Below are positions 27,729-36,239 of a DNA stretch of 64,000 nt, piece by piece (within the stretch, counting starts at the first letter, position 1; each line of letters begins with the position of its first letter). Origin of the DNA: Bacteroidia bacterium (GTDB lineage: Bacteria > Bacteroidota > Bacteroidia > Cytophagales > Cyclobacteriaceae). The notes beneath the pieces are model-generated. The model was given only the letters and a program-made list of their open reading frames with translations. It was not told the origin of the DNA and searched no databases. The stretch covers positions 1 through 64,000 of the forward strand of contig JAUIAO010000008.1 in assembly GCA_030425425.1 (NCBI GenBank), in the 5' to 3' direction. The translations under genes were made by a program, and so were the position numbers.

Positions 27729-29624
27729 ATGGCAAAGGAAATTGGGCTAAGCCTAGTCTATCGTGATATGTGGCAATCTTCAGGAAAGTATATGCCACGT
27801 GTAGATCAATTGGTTCGTGTAGCAGAGCCAATCATTGATATGGGTTGTTTCAAACGCGTAGAAACCAATGGAGGTGGATTTGAGCAAATCAACCTTTTGT
27901 ATGGTGAAAACCCGAATAAATCTGTTCGTGACTGGACTCAGCCATTCAATGATGTAGGAATCCAAACACACATGCTCGAAAGAGGACTTAATGGTCTGCG
28001 CATGTATCCCGTGCCAAGAGATGTTAGAAAACTGATGTTTAAGCTGAAGAAGCAACAAGGAACTGACATTGCCAGATCTTTCGATGGGTTGAATGACATC
28101 AGAAACCTCAAGCTTTCTATTGATTATGCCAAAGAAGGAGGCATGATCGCTCAGACAGCTCTGTGTATCACACACTCTGACCTTCACACAGTTGATTATT
28201 ACATAAAGATGGCCGAAGAGCTCATTGATATGGGTGCGGAAGAAATCTGTATCAAAGACATGGCAGGTATTGGTCGCCCGGCTTCTATGGGTAAGTTGGT
28301 AGCAGGTATCAAAGCCATTAAATCTGACATTCCGGTGACCTATCATGGACACAGCGGACCCGGTTTCTCAGTGACTTCTTCTTTGGAAGCAGCCAGAAAT
28401 GGTGCAGACTTCATTGATGTGGGAATGGAGCCATTGTCATTCGGTACAGGCCATGCTGATTTGTTGACTGTTCATGAAGTGCTCAGAGATGCAGGATTCA
28501 GCTTACCTGATATCAACATGAAAGCCTACATGCAGGCTCGTTCATTGACTCAGGAATTCATAGACGATTTCCTTGGCTACTACATCAATCCTAAAAACAG
28601 GATGATGAACTCCTTATTGATCGGTCCTGGTCTTCCTGGTGGTATGATGGGTAGCTTGATGGCTGACCTTGAAAACAACCTGAAGAGTCTGAACAAATTC
28701 AAAGAGAAGAATAACCAACCGACAATCACTCAGGATGACTTGTTGATCAAGTTGTTTGAAGAAGTGCAATATGTATGGCCGAAGATGGGATATCCTCCAT
28801 TGGTCACTCCGTTTAGCCAATATGTGAAAAACGCTGCATTGGTGAACGTAATGCAAATGGAAAAAGGCAAAGAACGTTGGTCGTTACTGGATGACAACAA
28901 CTGGGGAATGATCCTTGGTCAGTCTGGTCGAGTGCCGGGTGAGATTGCTGATGAATTGAAAGAATTGGCGAAAGAGCAAGGCAGAGAATTCTTTGAAGGA
29001 GATCCGCAGGATCTACAGCCAGACGCTTTGGATGAATATAGATCGAAGATGGCTGAGAAAGGCTGGGAGACAGGCCCGGATGATGAAGAATTGTTTGAAT
29101 ATGCGATGCACCCTCAGCAGTATGAAGCTTACAAGTCCGGAAAGGCCAAGGCAGATTTCGAAACAGACCTTGCGAAACGCAAAGGTGAAGCAGCGGGTCC
29201 TGCATCTGCTACTCCTGCTCCAGTCGCCAGTAGTCAGACAGCTGCTCCTGTACAACCAAAAGCGCTTAACATAGACGTGAACGGACAGCAATATAAAGTG
29301 ACTATCAGCTACGATGGTGCTGAAGCTCCACCTGCAGCCAGTCAACCTGCTGCAGAGACACCAGCCGCTCCAGCACCAGCTGCCGGCAGTGCAAGTGCAG
29401 AGATTTTGGCTCCACTGGAAGGTAAAATCTACATGACCAAGGAGTCTGGCGAAAAAGCGCTGAAAGTAGGTGACAAAGTGAATAAAGGGGATATCGTATG
29501 CTACATAGAAGCCATGAAAGTGACCAATGCTGTGAAAGCAGATGTGGAAGGCACAGTGATAGAAGTGTGCGTCAACGAAGGTGACGATGTATATGATGAT
29601 GATGTATTGTTTAAGTTAAGCTAA
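27729..29624 (+). CDS. oadA: Biotin-dependent carboxyl-transferase alpha subunit of the Na+ decarboxylase pump (oxaloacetate decarboxylase type)
   Basis: The ATG at 27729 gives 631 residues, with a TIM-barrel carboxyltransferase domain (about 1-300; ICIKDMAG with the metal-binding/carbamylated Lys, and YHGHSGPG metal-ligand histidines), a conserved carboxylase domain (about 300-480), an Ala/Pro linker (about 490-555), and a biotinyl domain with EAMK and biotin Lys597. The first motif reads YRDMWQSSGK where most OadA/pyruvate carboxylase proteins have LRDAHQS, so it is a divergent branch. It transfers CO2 from oxaloacetate (or a related acid) to biotin, and the beta subunit then releases it while exporting Na+. 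A longer start 48 bp upstream would overlap oadG and is not favoured. Confidence 0.86.
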   Translation: MAKEIGLSLVYRDMWQSSGKYMPRVDQLVRVAEPIIDMGCFKRVETNGGGFEQINLLYGENPNKSVRDWTQPFNDVGIQTHMLERGLNGLRMYPVPRDVRKLMFKLKKQQGTDIARSFDGLNDIRNLKLSIDYAKEGGMIAQTALCITHSDLHTVDYYIKMAEELIDMGAEEICIKDMAGIGRPASMGKLVAGIKAIKSDIPVTYHGHSGPGFSVTSSLEAARNGADFIDVGMEPLSFGTGHADLLTVHEVLRDAGFSLPDINMKAYMQARSLTQEFIDDFLGYYINPKNRMMNSLLIGPGLPGGMMGSLMADLENNLKSLNKFKEKNNQPTITQDDLLIKLFEEVQYVWPKMGYPPLVTPFSQYVKNAALVNVMQMEKGKERWSLLDDNNWGMILGQSGRVPGEIADELKELAKEQGREFFEGDPQDLQPDALDEYRSKMAEKGWETGPDDEELFEYAMHPQQYEAYKSGKAKADFETDLAKRKGEAAGPASATPAPVASSQTAAPVQPKALNIDVNGQQYKVTISYDGAEAPPAASQPAAETPAAPAPAAGSASAEILAPLEGKIYMTKESGEKALKVGDKVNKGDIVCYIEAMKVTNAVKADVEGTVIEVCVNEGDDVYDDDVLFKLS

Positions 29625-29628
29625 TACC

Positions 29629-30825
29629 TTGGAACTATTTGAAAAGCTATACAGGATGACGGCCATCCAGGATATTGTGGATGCGCCTCAGACCTTGTTG
29701 ATGATACTCATCGCTTTTTTCCTGCTCTATCTGGGGATCAAAAAGCAATACGAGCCTTTGCTACTCGTGCCGATTGCTTTCGGGATGTTGATTGCCAACT
29801 TCCCAGGTGGCCAGATGGGTGTGGAAAAAATCAATGCCGAGGAGCTCAATTTTTATCAGATTGCGCATGAGCATGGCATCATGAATTTCATCTACTATTC
29901 ATTGATCAAAACAGGCTTCCTTCCTCCGATCATTTTTATGGGTGTGGGAGCGTTGACTGATTTTGGACCAATGTTGCGAAATCTCAGACTGGCGTTTTTC
30001 GGGGCGGCAGCACAGATCGGGATTTTTACCGTTTTGATTTCTGCTGTGGCTATGGGCTTCACCATGAAGGAAGCCGCTTCTCTTGGAATCATTGGAGGTG
30101 CAGATGGCCCCACGGCGATCTATACCACGATCAAGTTGGCTCCACATTTACTGGGACCAATCGCGATAGCGGCTTATTCTTATATGGCTCTGGTGCCGGT
30201 GATCATACCTTTAGTGGTGCGGTTTACCATGTCAAAAAAAGAATTGCTGATCAATATGAAGCAGCAGGACAAGCTTTATCCTTCTAAGAAGGAAATCAAG
30301 GATTTGAAAACGCTCAAAATCATCTTCCCTATCGGAGTAGGAACGATCGTGGCGTTGTTAGTGCCGTCTTCTGTACCTCTGATCGGGATGTTGCTTTTTG
30401 GTAATTTGGTAAAGGAAATCGGAGCCAGTACTTCCAGATTGTTCAAGGCAGCTTCAGATACGATTCTGAATGCAGCGACTATTTTCCTTGGATTGGCTGT
30501 GGGTGGTACCATGACAGCCAAGGCATTCCTGAATACTGAAACCATTATGATTATAGTGGGGGGATTTATTGCTTTCGCTATTTCGATCGCTGGTGGAATC
30601 TTTGCAGTGAAAGTTTATAACTTATTTGCAAAGAAGAAAATCAACCCGCTCATCGGAGCGACTGGTTTGAGTGCAGTACCGATGGCCTCTCGTGTGGCCA
30701 ATGACATTGCACTGCAGCACGATCCTAACAATCACCTTTTGCAATATGCCATGGCCAGTAACATCTCAGGTGTGATTGGTTCGGCTGTAGCGGCAGGGGT
30801 ATTGATTAGCTTCCTTGCAGGGTAG
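29629..30825 (+). CDS. oadB: Na+-translocating decarboxylase beta subunit (OadB family)
   Basis: This 398-residue polytopic membrane protein decarboxylates carboxybiotin and pumps Na+. Family motifs are GVGALTDFGPMLRN, GIIGGADGPTAIYTT (with the Na+-binding Asp region) and the C-terminal NISGVIGSAVAAGVL. The frame opens with TTG, 4 bp after the oadA stop; the first in-frame ATG is at 29656 and would shorten the N-terminus by nine residues. Both are possible, and coupling to oadA favours TTG. A terminator follows. Confidence 0.92.
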   Translation: MELFEKLYRMTAIQDIVDAPQTLLMILIAFFLLYLGIKKQYEPLLLVPIAFGMLIANFPGGQMGVEKINAEELNFYQIAHEHGIMNFIYYSLIKTGFLPPIIFMGVGALTDFGPMLRNLRLAFFGAAAQIGIFTVLISAVAMGFTMKEAASLGIIGGADGPTAIYTTIKLAPHLLGPIAIAAYSYMALVPVIIPLVVRFTMSKKELLINMKQQDKLYPSKKEIKDLKTLKIIFPIGVGTIVALLVPSSVPLIGMLLFGNLVKEIGASTSRLFKAASDTILNAATIFLGLAVGGTMTAKAFLNTETIMIIVGGFIAFAISIAGGIFAVKVYNLFAKKKINPLIGATGLSAVPMASRVANDIALQHDPNNHLLQYAMASNISGVIGSAVAAGVLISFLAG

Positions 30826-30851
30826 GGTTTTTCAATGCTGAAAAGGAATTG

Positions 30852-30878
30852 AAGCCGGCTTGATAGTCGGCTTTTTTT
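30852..30878 (+). terminator. Intrinsic terminator of the oad operon
   Basis: AAGCCG (30852-30857) pairs with CGGCTT (30868-30873) and runs into a T-tract to 30878, 26 bp after the oadB stop codon. Confidence 0.75.
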
Positions 30879-30999
30879 GATTGGTATTCCCAATTTAGGA
30901 TGAGTCTATGATTCCTTTTTTGTAAATTGATAGATATAAAAACTTGGGATATTTTTTTATCGTTCGAGTGGTTTTATCTACAATTCAAATTGATCTAAG

Positions 31000-31656
31000 A
31001 TGAAGAAAACAATGGTTATTATAGGAATGGGTGGAGGTATCAGTTATGCCACTGCTCTGAGGTTTGGTCATGAGGATTTTAAGATTTATATGATTTCACG
31101 AAATGAGCAGAAACTGAAAACCTATCAGGAAATGCTCAATAATGATGAGATAGATAGTGACTATAAAATAGCCGATGCAGGGGATGAATATGCGTTGGAA
31201 AAGGCCCTAACTGAAATCAAGCAATCGCAAAATGAAATCATCGATGTATTGTTTTACAATGCTGCGGTAGTTCGTCAAAAACACATTTTGGAGGAGTCTA
31301 TCCAGCAGATTTTTACCGATCTGAAGGTGAATGTTGGAGGGGCGATTACTGCCGTGAAGGCTGTCATAGAGCCCATGCGTAAAAACAATCGTGGCACTAT
31401 ACTATTTACTGGCGGAGGCCTTGCTTTGACTCCACTGCCTACTTATGGTTCATTGTCAATCGGTAAATCTGCTTTGCTCAGTCTCAGTCGCCAGATTGCT
31501 ACGGAGCTCAAAGATACTAATGTGAAAGTAGGCACAGTGGTGGTGCGAGGATATGTCACTGCCGACCATGTGAAGTACAATCCTACTTCCATAGCAGAGG
31601 AGTTTTGGTACATCCATCATCAATCTGGCAAGGAGCTTTCTGAGATTGTTTATTGA
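31000..31656 (+). CDS. Atypical short-chain dehydrogenase/reductase
   Basis: This 218-residue cytoplasmic Rossmann-fold protein has a glycine-rich nucleotide loop (IIGMGGGIS, residues 7-15), an NAA-like strand end (FYNAAVV), a TGGG segment in the Ser-loop position and YGSLSIGKSALLSL where the catalytic helix lies. The normal YxxxK is not present: the Tyr and Lys are seven residues apart, and the position four before the Lys is Leu. The family's usual hydride transfer to a carbonyl is therefore doubtful, and the substrate is unknown. It stands alone between the oad terminator and a hypothetical gene. Confidence 0.8.
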   Translation: MKKTMVIIGMGGGISYATALRFGHEDFKIYMISRNEQKLKTYQEMLNNDEIDSDYKIADAGDEYALEKALTEIKQSQNEIIDVLFYNAAVVRQKHILEESIQQIFTDLKVNVGGAITAVKAVIEPMRKNNRGTILFTGGGLALTPLPTYGSLSIGKSALLSLSRQIATELKDTNVKVGTVVVRGYVTADHVKYNPTSIAEEFWYIHHQSGKELSEIVY

Positions 31657-31776
31657 TTAATATGGTTCTTCGATTTTACGGATGTTGTTTAGTAATAACA
31701 AACCGTTAAGCAGATAAATATTGTTAAATAATTTCAATTATAAATTATCTTTCGGATTTTAGAGCTAACCATTGCG

Positions 31777-32214
31777 ATGCAAAATCTCACAGGAATTTGG
31801 GAAGGAGAATACAGCCTACTTGATGATACATTAGAAAAGCCTGAAATGGAATACCATTCTTTCAAGCTTGAGTTGAAGGATGTGGACTGTGAACTAAGCG
31901 GAAGGTGTTTCGATCTTACATTGGAAGATGAACCTTCGACAGTAAATGGTTTTCATGATGAAACTGGATTGATCAGTTTTATTAAAAAATATAGGAGATT
32001 GATTTTTACTGATGATATAGGAAACTATTTCGGAGACGACACTATTGATCATCCAGATATCAACTACTACGGAAGATACAATAAGAAAGAAGATGTTTTT
32101 GAAGGTCATTGGGAAATACATGAATCAGAAGAACATATTGGACTCCAAGAAGAATTTGTAGATCGCTACTTTAATGGTCAATGGTTTATGAGGCTTATAA
32201 AAAAGCACCTGTAA
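31777..32214 (+). CDS. Hypothetical acidic protein, 145 residues
   Basis: No family was recognised. The protein has no signal peptide or membrane helix. It begins MQNLTGIWEGEYSLLDD and contains several aromatic beta-strand-like segments (INYYGRYNKKEDVFEGHWEI, EEFVDRYFNGQWFMRLIKK), suggesting a small lipocalin-like or heme-binding-like beta-barrel such as those that begin 'TGxWxGxY'. That fold guess is inference. Codon use looks like its neighbours. It lies just upstream of a structured non-coding stretch and a toxin-antitoxin pair. Confidence 0.65.
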   Translation: MQNLTGIWEGEYSLLDDTLEKPEMEYHSFKLELKDVDCELSGRCFDLTLEDEPSTVNGFHDETGLISFIKKYRRLIFTDDIGNYFGDDTIDHPDINYYGRYNKKEDVFEGHWEIHESEEHIGLQEEFVDRYFNGQWFMRLIKKHL

Positions 32215-32270
32215 CAGGCAAGGTTGTTTTAGTACTTGAATCCCTTTTTAAGTTTCTTTTTCTTCGCCAA

Positions 32271-32317
32271 GGGTTGTGTCCTCACAACCCTATGATGGTT
32301 TTGATTATTGAGGACAC
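32271..32317. other. Two mutually exclusive stem-loops in a 308-bp non-coding stretch
   Basis: GGGTTGTG (32271-32278) pairs perfectly with CACAACCC (32283-32290) around TCCT. The overlapping GTGTCCTC (32276-32283) pairs perfectly with GAGGACAC (32310-32317). The two stems share bases and cannot form together. The whole gap 32215-32522 holds no convincing gene; a 68-codon minus-strand frame (32229-32435) starts without support. It may be a remnant of a small repeat element. Confidence 0.5.
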
Positions 32318-32522
32318 TAATCGAGGCGACAGAATCTGTTGAGCTGGTTATTCTGCTTGAACAACCAACTCGGTATTCCCAGAATCCGCAGTTGCTTTTC
32401 GACAGACTAGTTGAAGTTCTGAATAAATAGTTCACGGCAGGTTATTTAACCTTTTTTTATACAAAAATCGCTTGTTTAAGGTAATGGCTTTACATCAAAA
32501 GTGGATTTACTATCTTTATCCT

Positions 32523-32726
32523 ATGACAATTGAACAAAAGAAAATATCATTGATCAACTGGATCACAAATCTGGAGGATGAAATTGTTCTTGATCAAATT
32601 GCTGACCTTCAGAAACTCTCTCTTAATGAGCTACCTGATGCAATAGTTGAATTATTGAAAATGGCTGATGCAGAATCTGAGGGTAATCTGACTGTTCATA
32701 CTTCTGTCCGAGACATGTTGAAATGA
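32523..32726 (+). CDS. Probable antitoxin of a RelE/ParE-type module
   Basis: The ATG at 32523 gives 67 residues, MTIEQKKISLINWITNLED onward, a small helical acidic protein. A longer start at 32472 is unlikely because it adds unrelated residues. The last codons overlap the toxin start by 4 bp (ATGA), the usual arrangement for antitoxin then toxin. Antitoxins of this family in Bacteroidota are short, poorly conserved helical proteins, so the call rests mainly on the partner. Confidence 0.72.
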   Translation: MTIEQKKISLINWITNLEDEIVLDQIADLQKLSLNELPDAIVELLKMADAESEGNLTVHTSVRDMLK

Positions 32727-33037
32727 AAGAAGTTCGCTGGACTGAGACGGCTAAAATTACCCTTCAAGAAACATCAGATTTTATACTTGAAGTATGGAAT
32801 AGTCAGATAAACGAGAATTTTTTAGATCAATTTGAATATCGAATCAAACAACTCCAGCACAATCCTGAACTGGGACCAATTTATGAGAACTCACATTATC
32901 GAAAGTTGATAATTCAAAAGACTGTTTCGCTTTTCTACGTTAACAAGCCAGATTTTATCAAACTTCTTCTGATTTGGGATAATAGGTGTGATCCAGACAA
33001 ACTCTTAAATAAATTGTTAAATGCAAACATCGAATAA
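32723..33037 (+). CDS. RelE/ParE-family toxin
   Basis: This 104-residue protein begins MKEVRWTETAKITLQETSDF and continues through NFLDQFEYRIKQLQHNPELG, the pattern of ParE/RelE toxins (W/S-x-x-A...L...F...L..NP.LG), with the typical C-terminal strands (YRKLIIQKTVSLFYVNK, LLLIWDNRCDPDKL). It would block translation (RelE type) or DNA gyrase (ParE type); which one cannot be told by eye. It is translationally coupled to the antitoxin and convergent with the cytochrome operon. Confidence 0.85.
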   Translation: MKEVRWTETAKITLQETSDFILEVWNSQINENFLDQFEYRIKQLQHNPELGPIYENSHYRKLIIQKTVSLFYVNKPDFIKLLLIWDNRCDPDKLLNKLLNANIE

Positions 33038-33088
33038 TCATTCTAAAAAGTGATTTTCAAATGCTGTTAATACTTGATTAAATGAACC

Positions 33089-33115
33089 AAAAAACGCGAA
33101 TCTCTCCGCGGTTTT
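33089..33115 (-). terminator. Intrinsic terminator of the multiheme cytochrome operon
   Basis: On the minus strand an AAAAC-CGCG arm pairs with CGCG-TTTTTT around a GAGAGATT loop (33115-33089), with one bulged C. The T-run is five to six long and begins about 30 bp after the ccsBA stop codon. The stem is short, so confidence is moderate. Confidence 0.6.
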
Positions 33116-33127
33116 AAACTTTGTTAT

Positions 33128-36100
33128 CTACATTTTGAATTTCTTCTTCTTCACCCAGGCGAAGAAGCTGATCACCATCAGAGCGGCCACAGATACATAG
33201 ACCCAAGAAGGGATCGGCACAGGGTCGCCAGCCGCGTAGGAGTGCAGACCAGACAGGTAATAGTTTACGCCGAAGTAGGTCATGATCACAGTCGCCAGCC
33301 CGAAAAGTGATGCCAGGTTGAAGTTGTAAAGGCTGTTGAGTTTAGGGATGATGCGCATATGTAGAATGAATGCATATACGAGTATGGTCACGAGTGCCCA
33401 TGTTTCTTTCGCATCCCAGCCCCAGTATCGTCCCCATGATTCGTTGGCCCAGACACCACCGAGATACGTTCCCACACTCACCATCACCAGACCACCTATC
33501 AAGGTCATTTCGCTGATGTGTGTCATCTCTGTGATGATGCGCTTCACGCGTGATTTATTGCTCTCTGTAAGTGAGGAAAAGAGTAGTAAGTTGATCAGAC
33601 CTATGATAGCTCCAAGCATCAGGAATCCATAACTACCGGCTTCCAAAGACACATGAATTGTCAACCAATAGGATCTTAATACAGGCACTAATGGCGTGAT
33701 TTCAGGATCGAGGAAACTTAGCATTGATACTCCCAGTAGTGTGGCTCCCAGTATCATGGTAGCTGCGAGACCACCGAGTGATCTCCTTGTGAAAATAACC
33801 CCCGCCAACACACTCGTGTAGGCAATGTAGATCATGGACTCATAGCCATTACTCCATGGTGCTCTACCAGATACGTACCATCTCAGTCCTAGTCCCAAAG
33901 TATGCGCTGCAAACCCTAGCATCACAAATACGAAAAGAATGTAATAAGGATACTTCAGGCTCAGATTTGGTTTGAATACAGAAATGAATAAAAGCACCAG
34001 AAAAATCATTCCCAGAAGGGCGTAGTACCAGCTTAGGTGATTGAAAACATGCGTATTGTTGAGCCAAATCTCGGCATTCACCTTTGCTTCTGATGGCATA
34101 ATGTCACCAGATTGCTTTTGTTGCATACCCACCAGGCCATCCAAAACCTGATTGGCCAATGAATAATCATTGGTGACTATACCATGTCCGAGCGCCTTTT
34201 TGTATCCATCAAAAAACTGCTCAGCACGCTCCTCAAAACCAGGAAATTCATGCGTATGCATCGCAGAAACCCATGAATTATTTTCATCACCAGGTACTGG
34301 TAATATCTTGAATATACTTCCCGAAAACACCATGCCCATGATGTTGATTCGCTCGTCTAGTTTGATCAGATCTTTTTCGAACATACCACGATCAGCAGAT
34401 TCCAACTGATTGGCATTCTGTACCATTTCGGTCAGTTTATAAGAGCCATCCATATTGAAAGCATCTTTATAGGCAATTCGCTTTCCGCTCGTACCCAGGA
34501 TGCTATGAAGCCTTTCACTTTTCCCAATTTTAATCAGTTTAGTCCCAAACCAATCTCCCGGTTTTGCATATAGGCTTAGGACTACCTGGTCGGCAGTCAT
34601 TCCTTCATACGATTCCTTGCCATAGACCTTGCGCATCACTTCACGTGTCATGGTGTGCAGAGGCTTCATTCTTCCACGCACATCCTGTACGATCACCTTG
34701 CTGAATTTATTTGCATGGGCCTCTGAAACAGCCGCATGAGTTTGGGTGATTTTCTCTTGACTAAATGCCACACTTGAGATCATCAATAAAGTGATTACAG
34801 ACGCGGAATTGAGGAAAGTCCTGTTTTTATTGACCATTTTGCTCAGCTGTGTGAACCGAGTGTCTTTACTTACAAATACCAGCACCATACCGATGGTGAG
34901 CAGTATATAACCTATGTAAGAAACCCACGTTCCCCAGAAATCATGATTTACGCTGAGGTATGTTCCCAGTTCATCACGATCAAATGACGACTGGAAGAAT
35001 CGATAGCCTCTATAGTCAAGAATGTGATTCATGTAAATTCTGTAGTCCATACTCACACCATTTTCCGGGTCTTCCAGATGTACTTCACTGGCATAGGACG
35101 CAGCGCTGTTTGTTCCCGGGTAGCGCTCCATGATGAAATCATACAGACTTACCGTAAATGGCACCTGAATCTCTTTGGCTCCATATGCGATGGAAAGCTG
35201 TAGGTCAGAAGTACCAACTTCTACTGGCTGCCCTGACATACCGCCATATCCACTCACGAACGCTTCTTTTGCTTCTCCATCTACGGTCACCTGCATTCGT
35301 AAGGCGATCATGCTGTTCCCTTGTACTTTTTGGTTTTCACTTCTTACGGCGGTGCTTCCTTTCGGATCGAAGCTGAGGAGGACGAAACGACTGTGATCAT
35401 TCGTGTAAAGAGCTCTCAGCGCAAGAGGGTTACGAGATCCCGGCATCAGTGTATCTAGCTGCTGAGTAGCCATAGTCATTCTGGTAGTTGGTTCTGCTAC
35501 TTCCATGGTCAGTTCTTCATTTTCCCAGAAAATATTCACCGCATGATCAGCTATCGTATTGGTGAAGTTGAAGAAGGTACCACCAATCATCTTTTGCTGG
35601 CCAAGTTGTATGAAGTATTCTTCCCGGCCATTGGCTCCAGCCAAAACAAGCTTCAAAAGTGGCTTTCCGTTTTCCTGATCAGAAGTCATTTCCTGAACTG
35701 GATTCGGAATGAAATCCAGTAATTTCACTTTTACCAAATGGTCACCCACTAGATATGATTCTTCAAAATCATTGGATCCAAGCGAGGCAAAAAGCACTTC
35801 CTCTTCAAACTGGTACTTGCCTTCTGAGGTAGTGGCATTGAATATCAAGTAGTTTTTAGAAGACAAAAATGAGTTCGCAGAGCTTCCCTCACGAATGTGC
35901 ATGATGCCTTCATAGCTATAATACCGCGTGATAGCTGCACCGAGGAGTATCACAATGATGGCCGCATGAAACATGAGCAGAGCCCATCGCTTATTCTTAA
36001 TCATGCGAAACTTGAAAATGTTGTAAATGATCGACGCTCCAAACAGTGCCAATAGTAATTCAAACCACCAGGCTTGATAGACTACTTTCTGCGCTGCGCT

Positions 36101-36223
36101 GGTGCCAAAATCATTTTCTATAAAAGTGGCTGCTCCTATGGCGAATGCGAATAGGAGTAGGTAAAATCCCGCCGCACGTGTGTTTACTAATCTTTTTAAG
36201 AGTTTTTCTGGATTGAATGCCAT
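33128..36223 (-). CDS. ccsBA: Fused cytochrome c synthase CcsBA (ResB-CcsA, system II)
   Basis: The ATG at 36223 gives 1031 residues and leaves 16 bp after the upstream lipoprotein gene; the longer frame from 36295 would overlap that gene by 56 bp. The N-terminal ResB/CcsB half has four TM helices and a large periplasmic domain. The C-terminal CcsA half has the heme-handling WWD motif (about residues 925-944, WGRYWGWDAKETW) and conserved His residues between TM helices. The protein carries heme across the inner membrane and attaches it to CxxCH. It is the last gene of an eight-gene run containing 55 CxxCH motifs, so it is probably the dedicated maturation enzyme for these cytochromes. Confidence 0.93.
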   Translation of the reverse strand: MAFNPEKLLKRLVNTRAAGFYLLLFAFAIGAATFIENDFGTSAAQKVVYQAWWFELLLALFGASIIYNIFKFRMIKNKRWALLMFHAAIIVILLGAAITRYYSYEGIMHIREGSSANSFLSSKNYLIFNATTSEGKYQFEEEVLFASLGSNDFEESYLVGDHLVKVKLLDFIPNPVQEMTSDQENGKPLLKLVLAGANGREEYFIQLGQQKMIGGTFFNFTNTIADHAVNIFWENEELTMEVAEPTTRMTMATQQLDTLMPGSRNPLALRALYTNDHSRFVLLSFDPKGSTAVRSENQKVQGNSMIALRMQVTVDGEAKEAFVSGYGGMSGQPVEVGTSDLQLSIAYGAKEIQVPFTVSLYDFIMERYPGTNSAASYASEVHLEDPENGVSMDYRIYMNHILDYRGYRFFQSSFDRDELGTYLSVNHDFWGTWVSYIGYILLTIGMVLVFVSKDTRFTQLSKMVNKNRTFLNSASVITLLMISSVAFSQEKITQTHAAVSEAHANKFSKVIVQDVRGRMKPLHTMTREVMRKVYGKESYEGMTADQVVLSLYAKPGDWFGTKLIKIGKSERLHSILGTSGKRIAYKDAFNMDGSYKLTEMVQNANQLESADRGMFEKDLIKLDERINIMGMVFSGSIFKILPVPGDENNSWVSAMHTHEFPGFEERAEQFFDGYKKALGHGIVTNDYSLANQVLDGLVGMQQKQSGDIMPSEAKVNAEIWLNNTHVFNHLSWYYALLGMIFLVLLFISVFKPNLSLKYPYYILFVFVMLGFAAHTLGLGLRWYVSGRAPWSNGYESMIYIAYTSVLAGVIFTRRSLGGLAATMILGATLLGVSMLSFLDPEITPLVPVLRSYWLTIHVSLEAGSYGFLMLGAIIGLINLLLFSSLTESNKSRVKRIITEMTHISEMTLIGGLVMVSVGTYLGGVWANESWGRYWGWDAKETWALVTILVYAFILHMRIIPKLNSLYNFNLASLFGLATVIMTYFGVNYYLSGLHSYAAGDPVPIPSWVYVSVAALMVISFFAWVKKKKFKM

Positions 36224-36239
36224 TTCTGCTGTTCCTCTG

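Noticed and set aside
32229-32435. 68-codon minus-strand frame
   Set aside because: Ser/Thr-rich with no recognisable family, and it overlaps the paired stem-loops. Kept only as part of the non-coding structured stretch.
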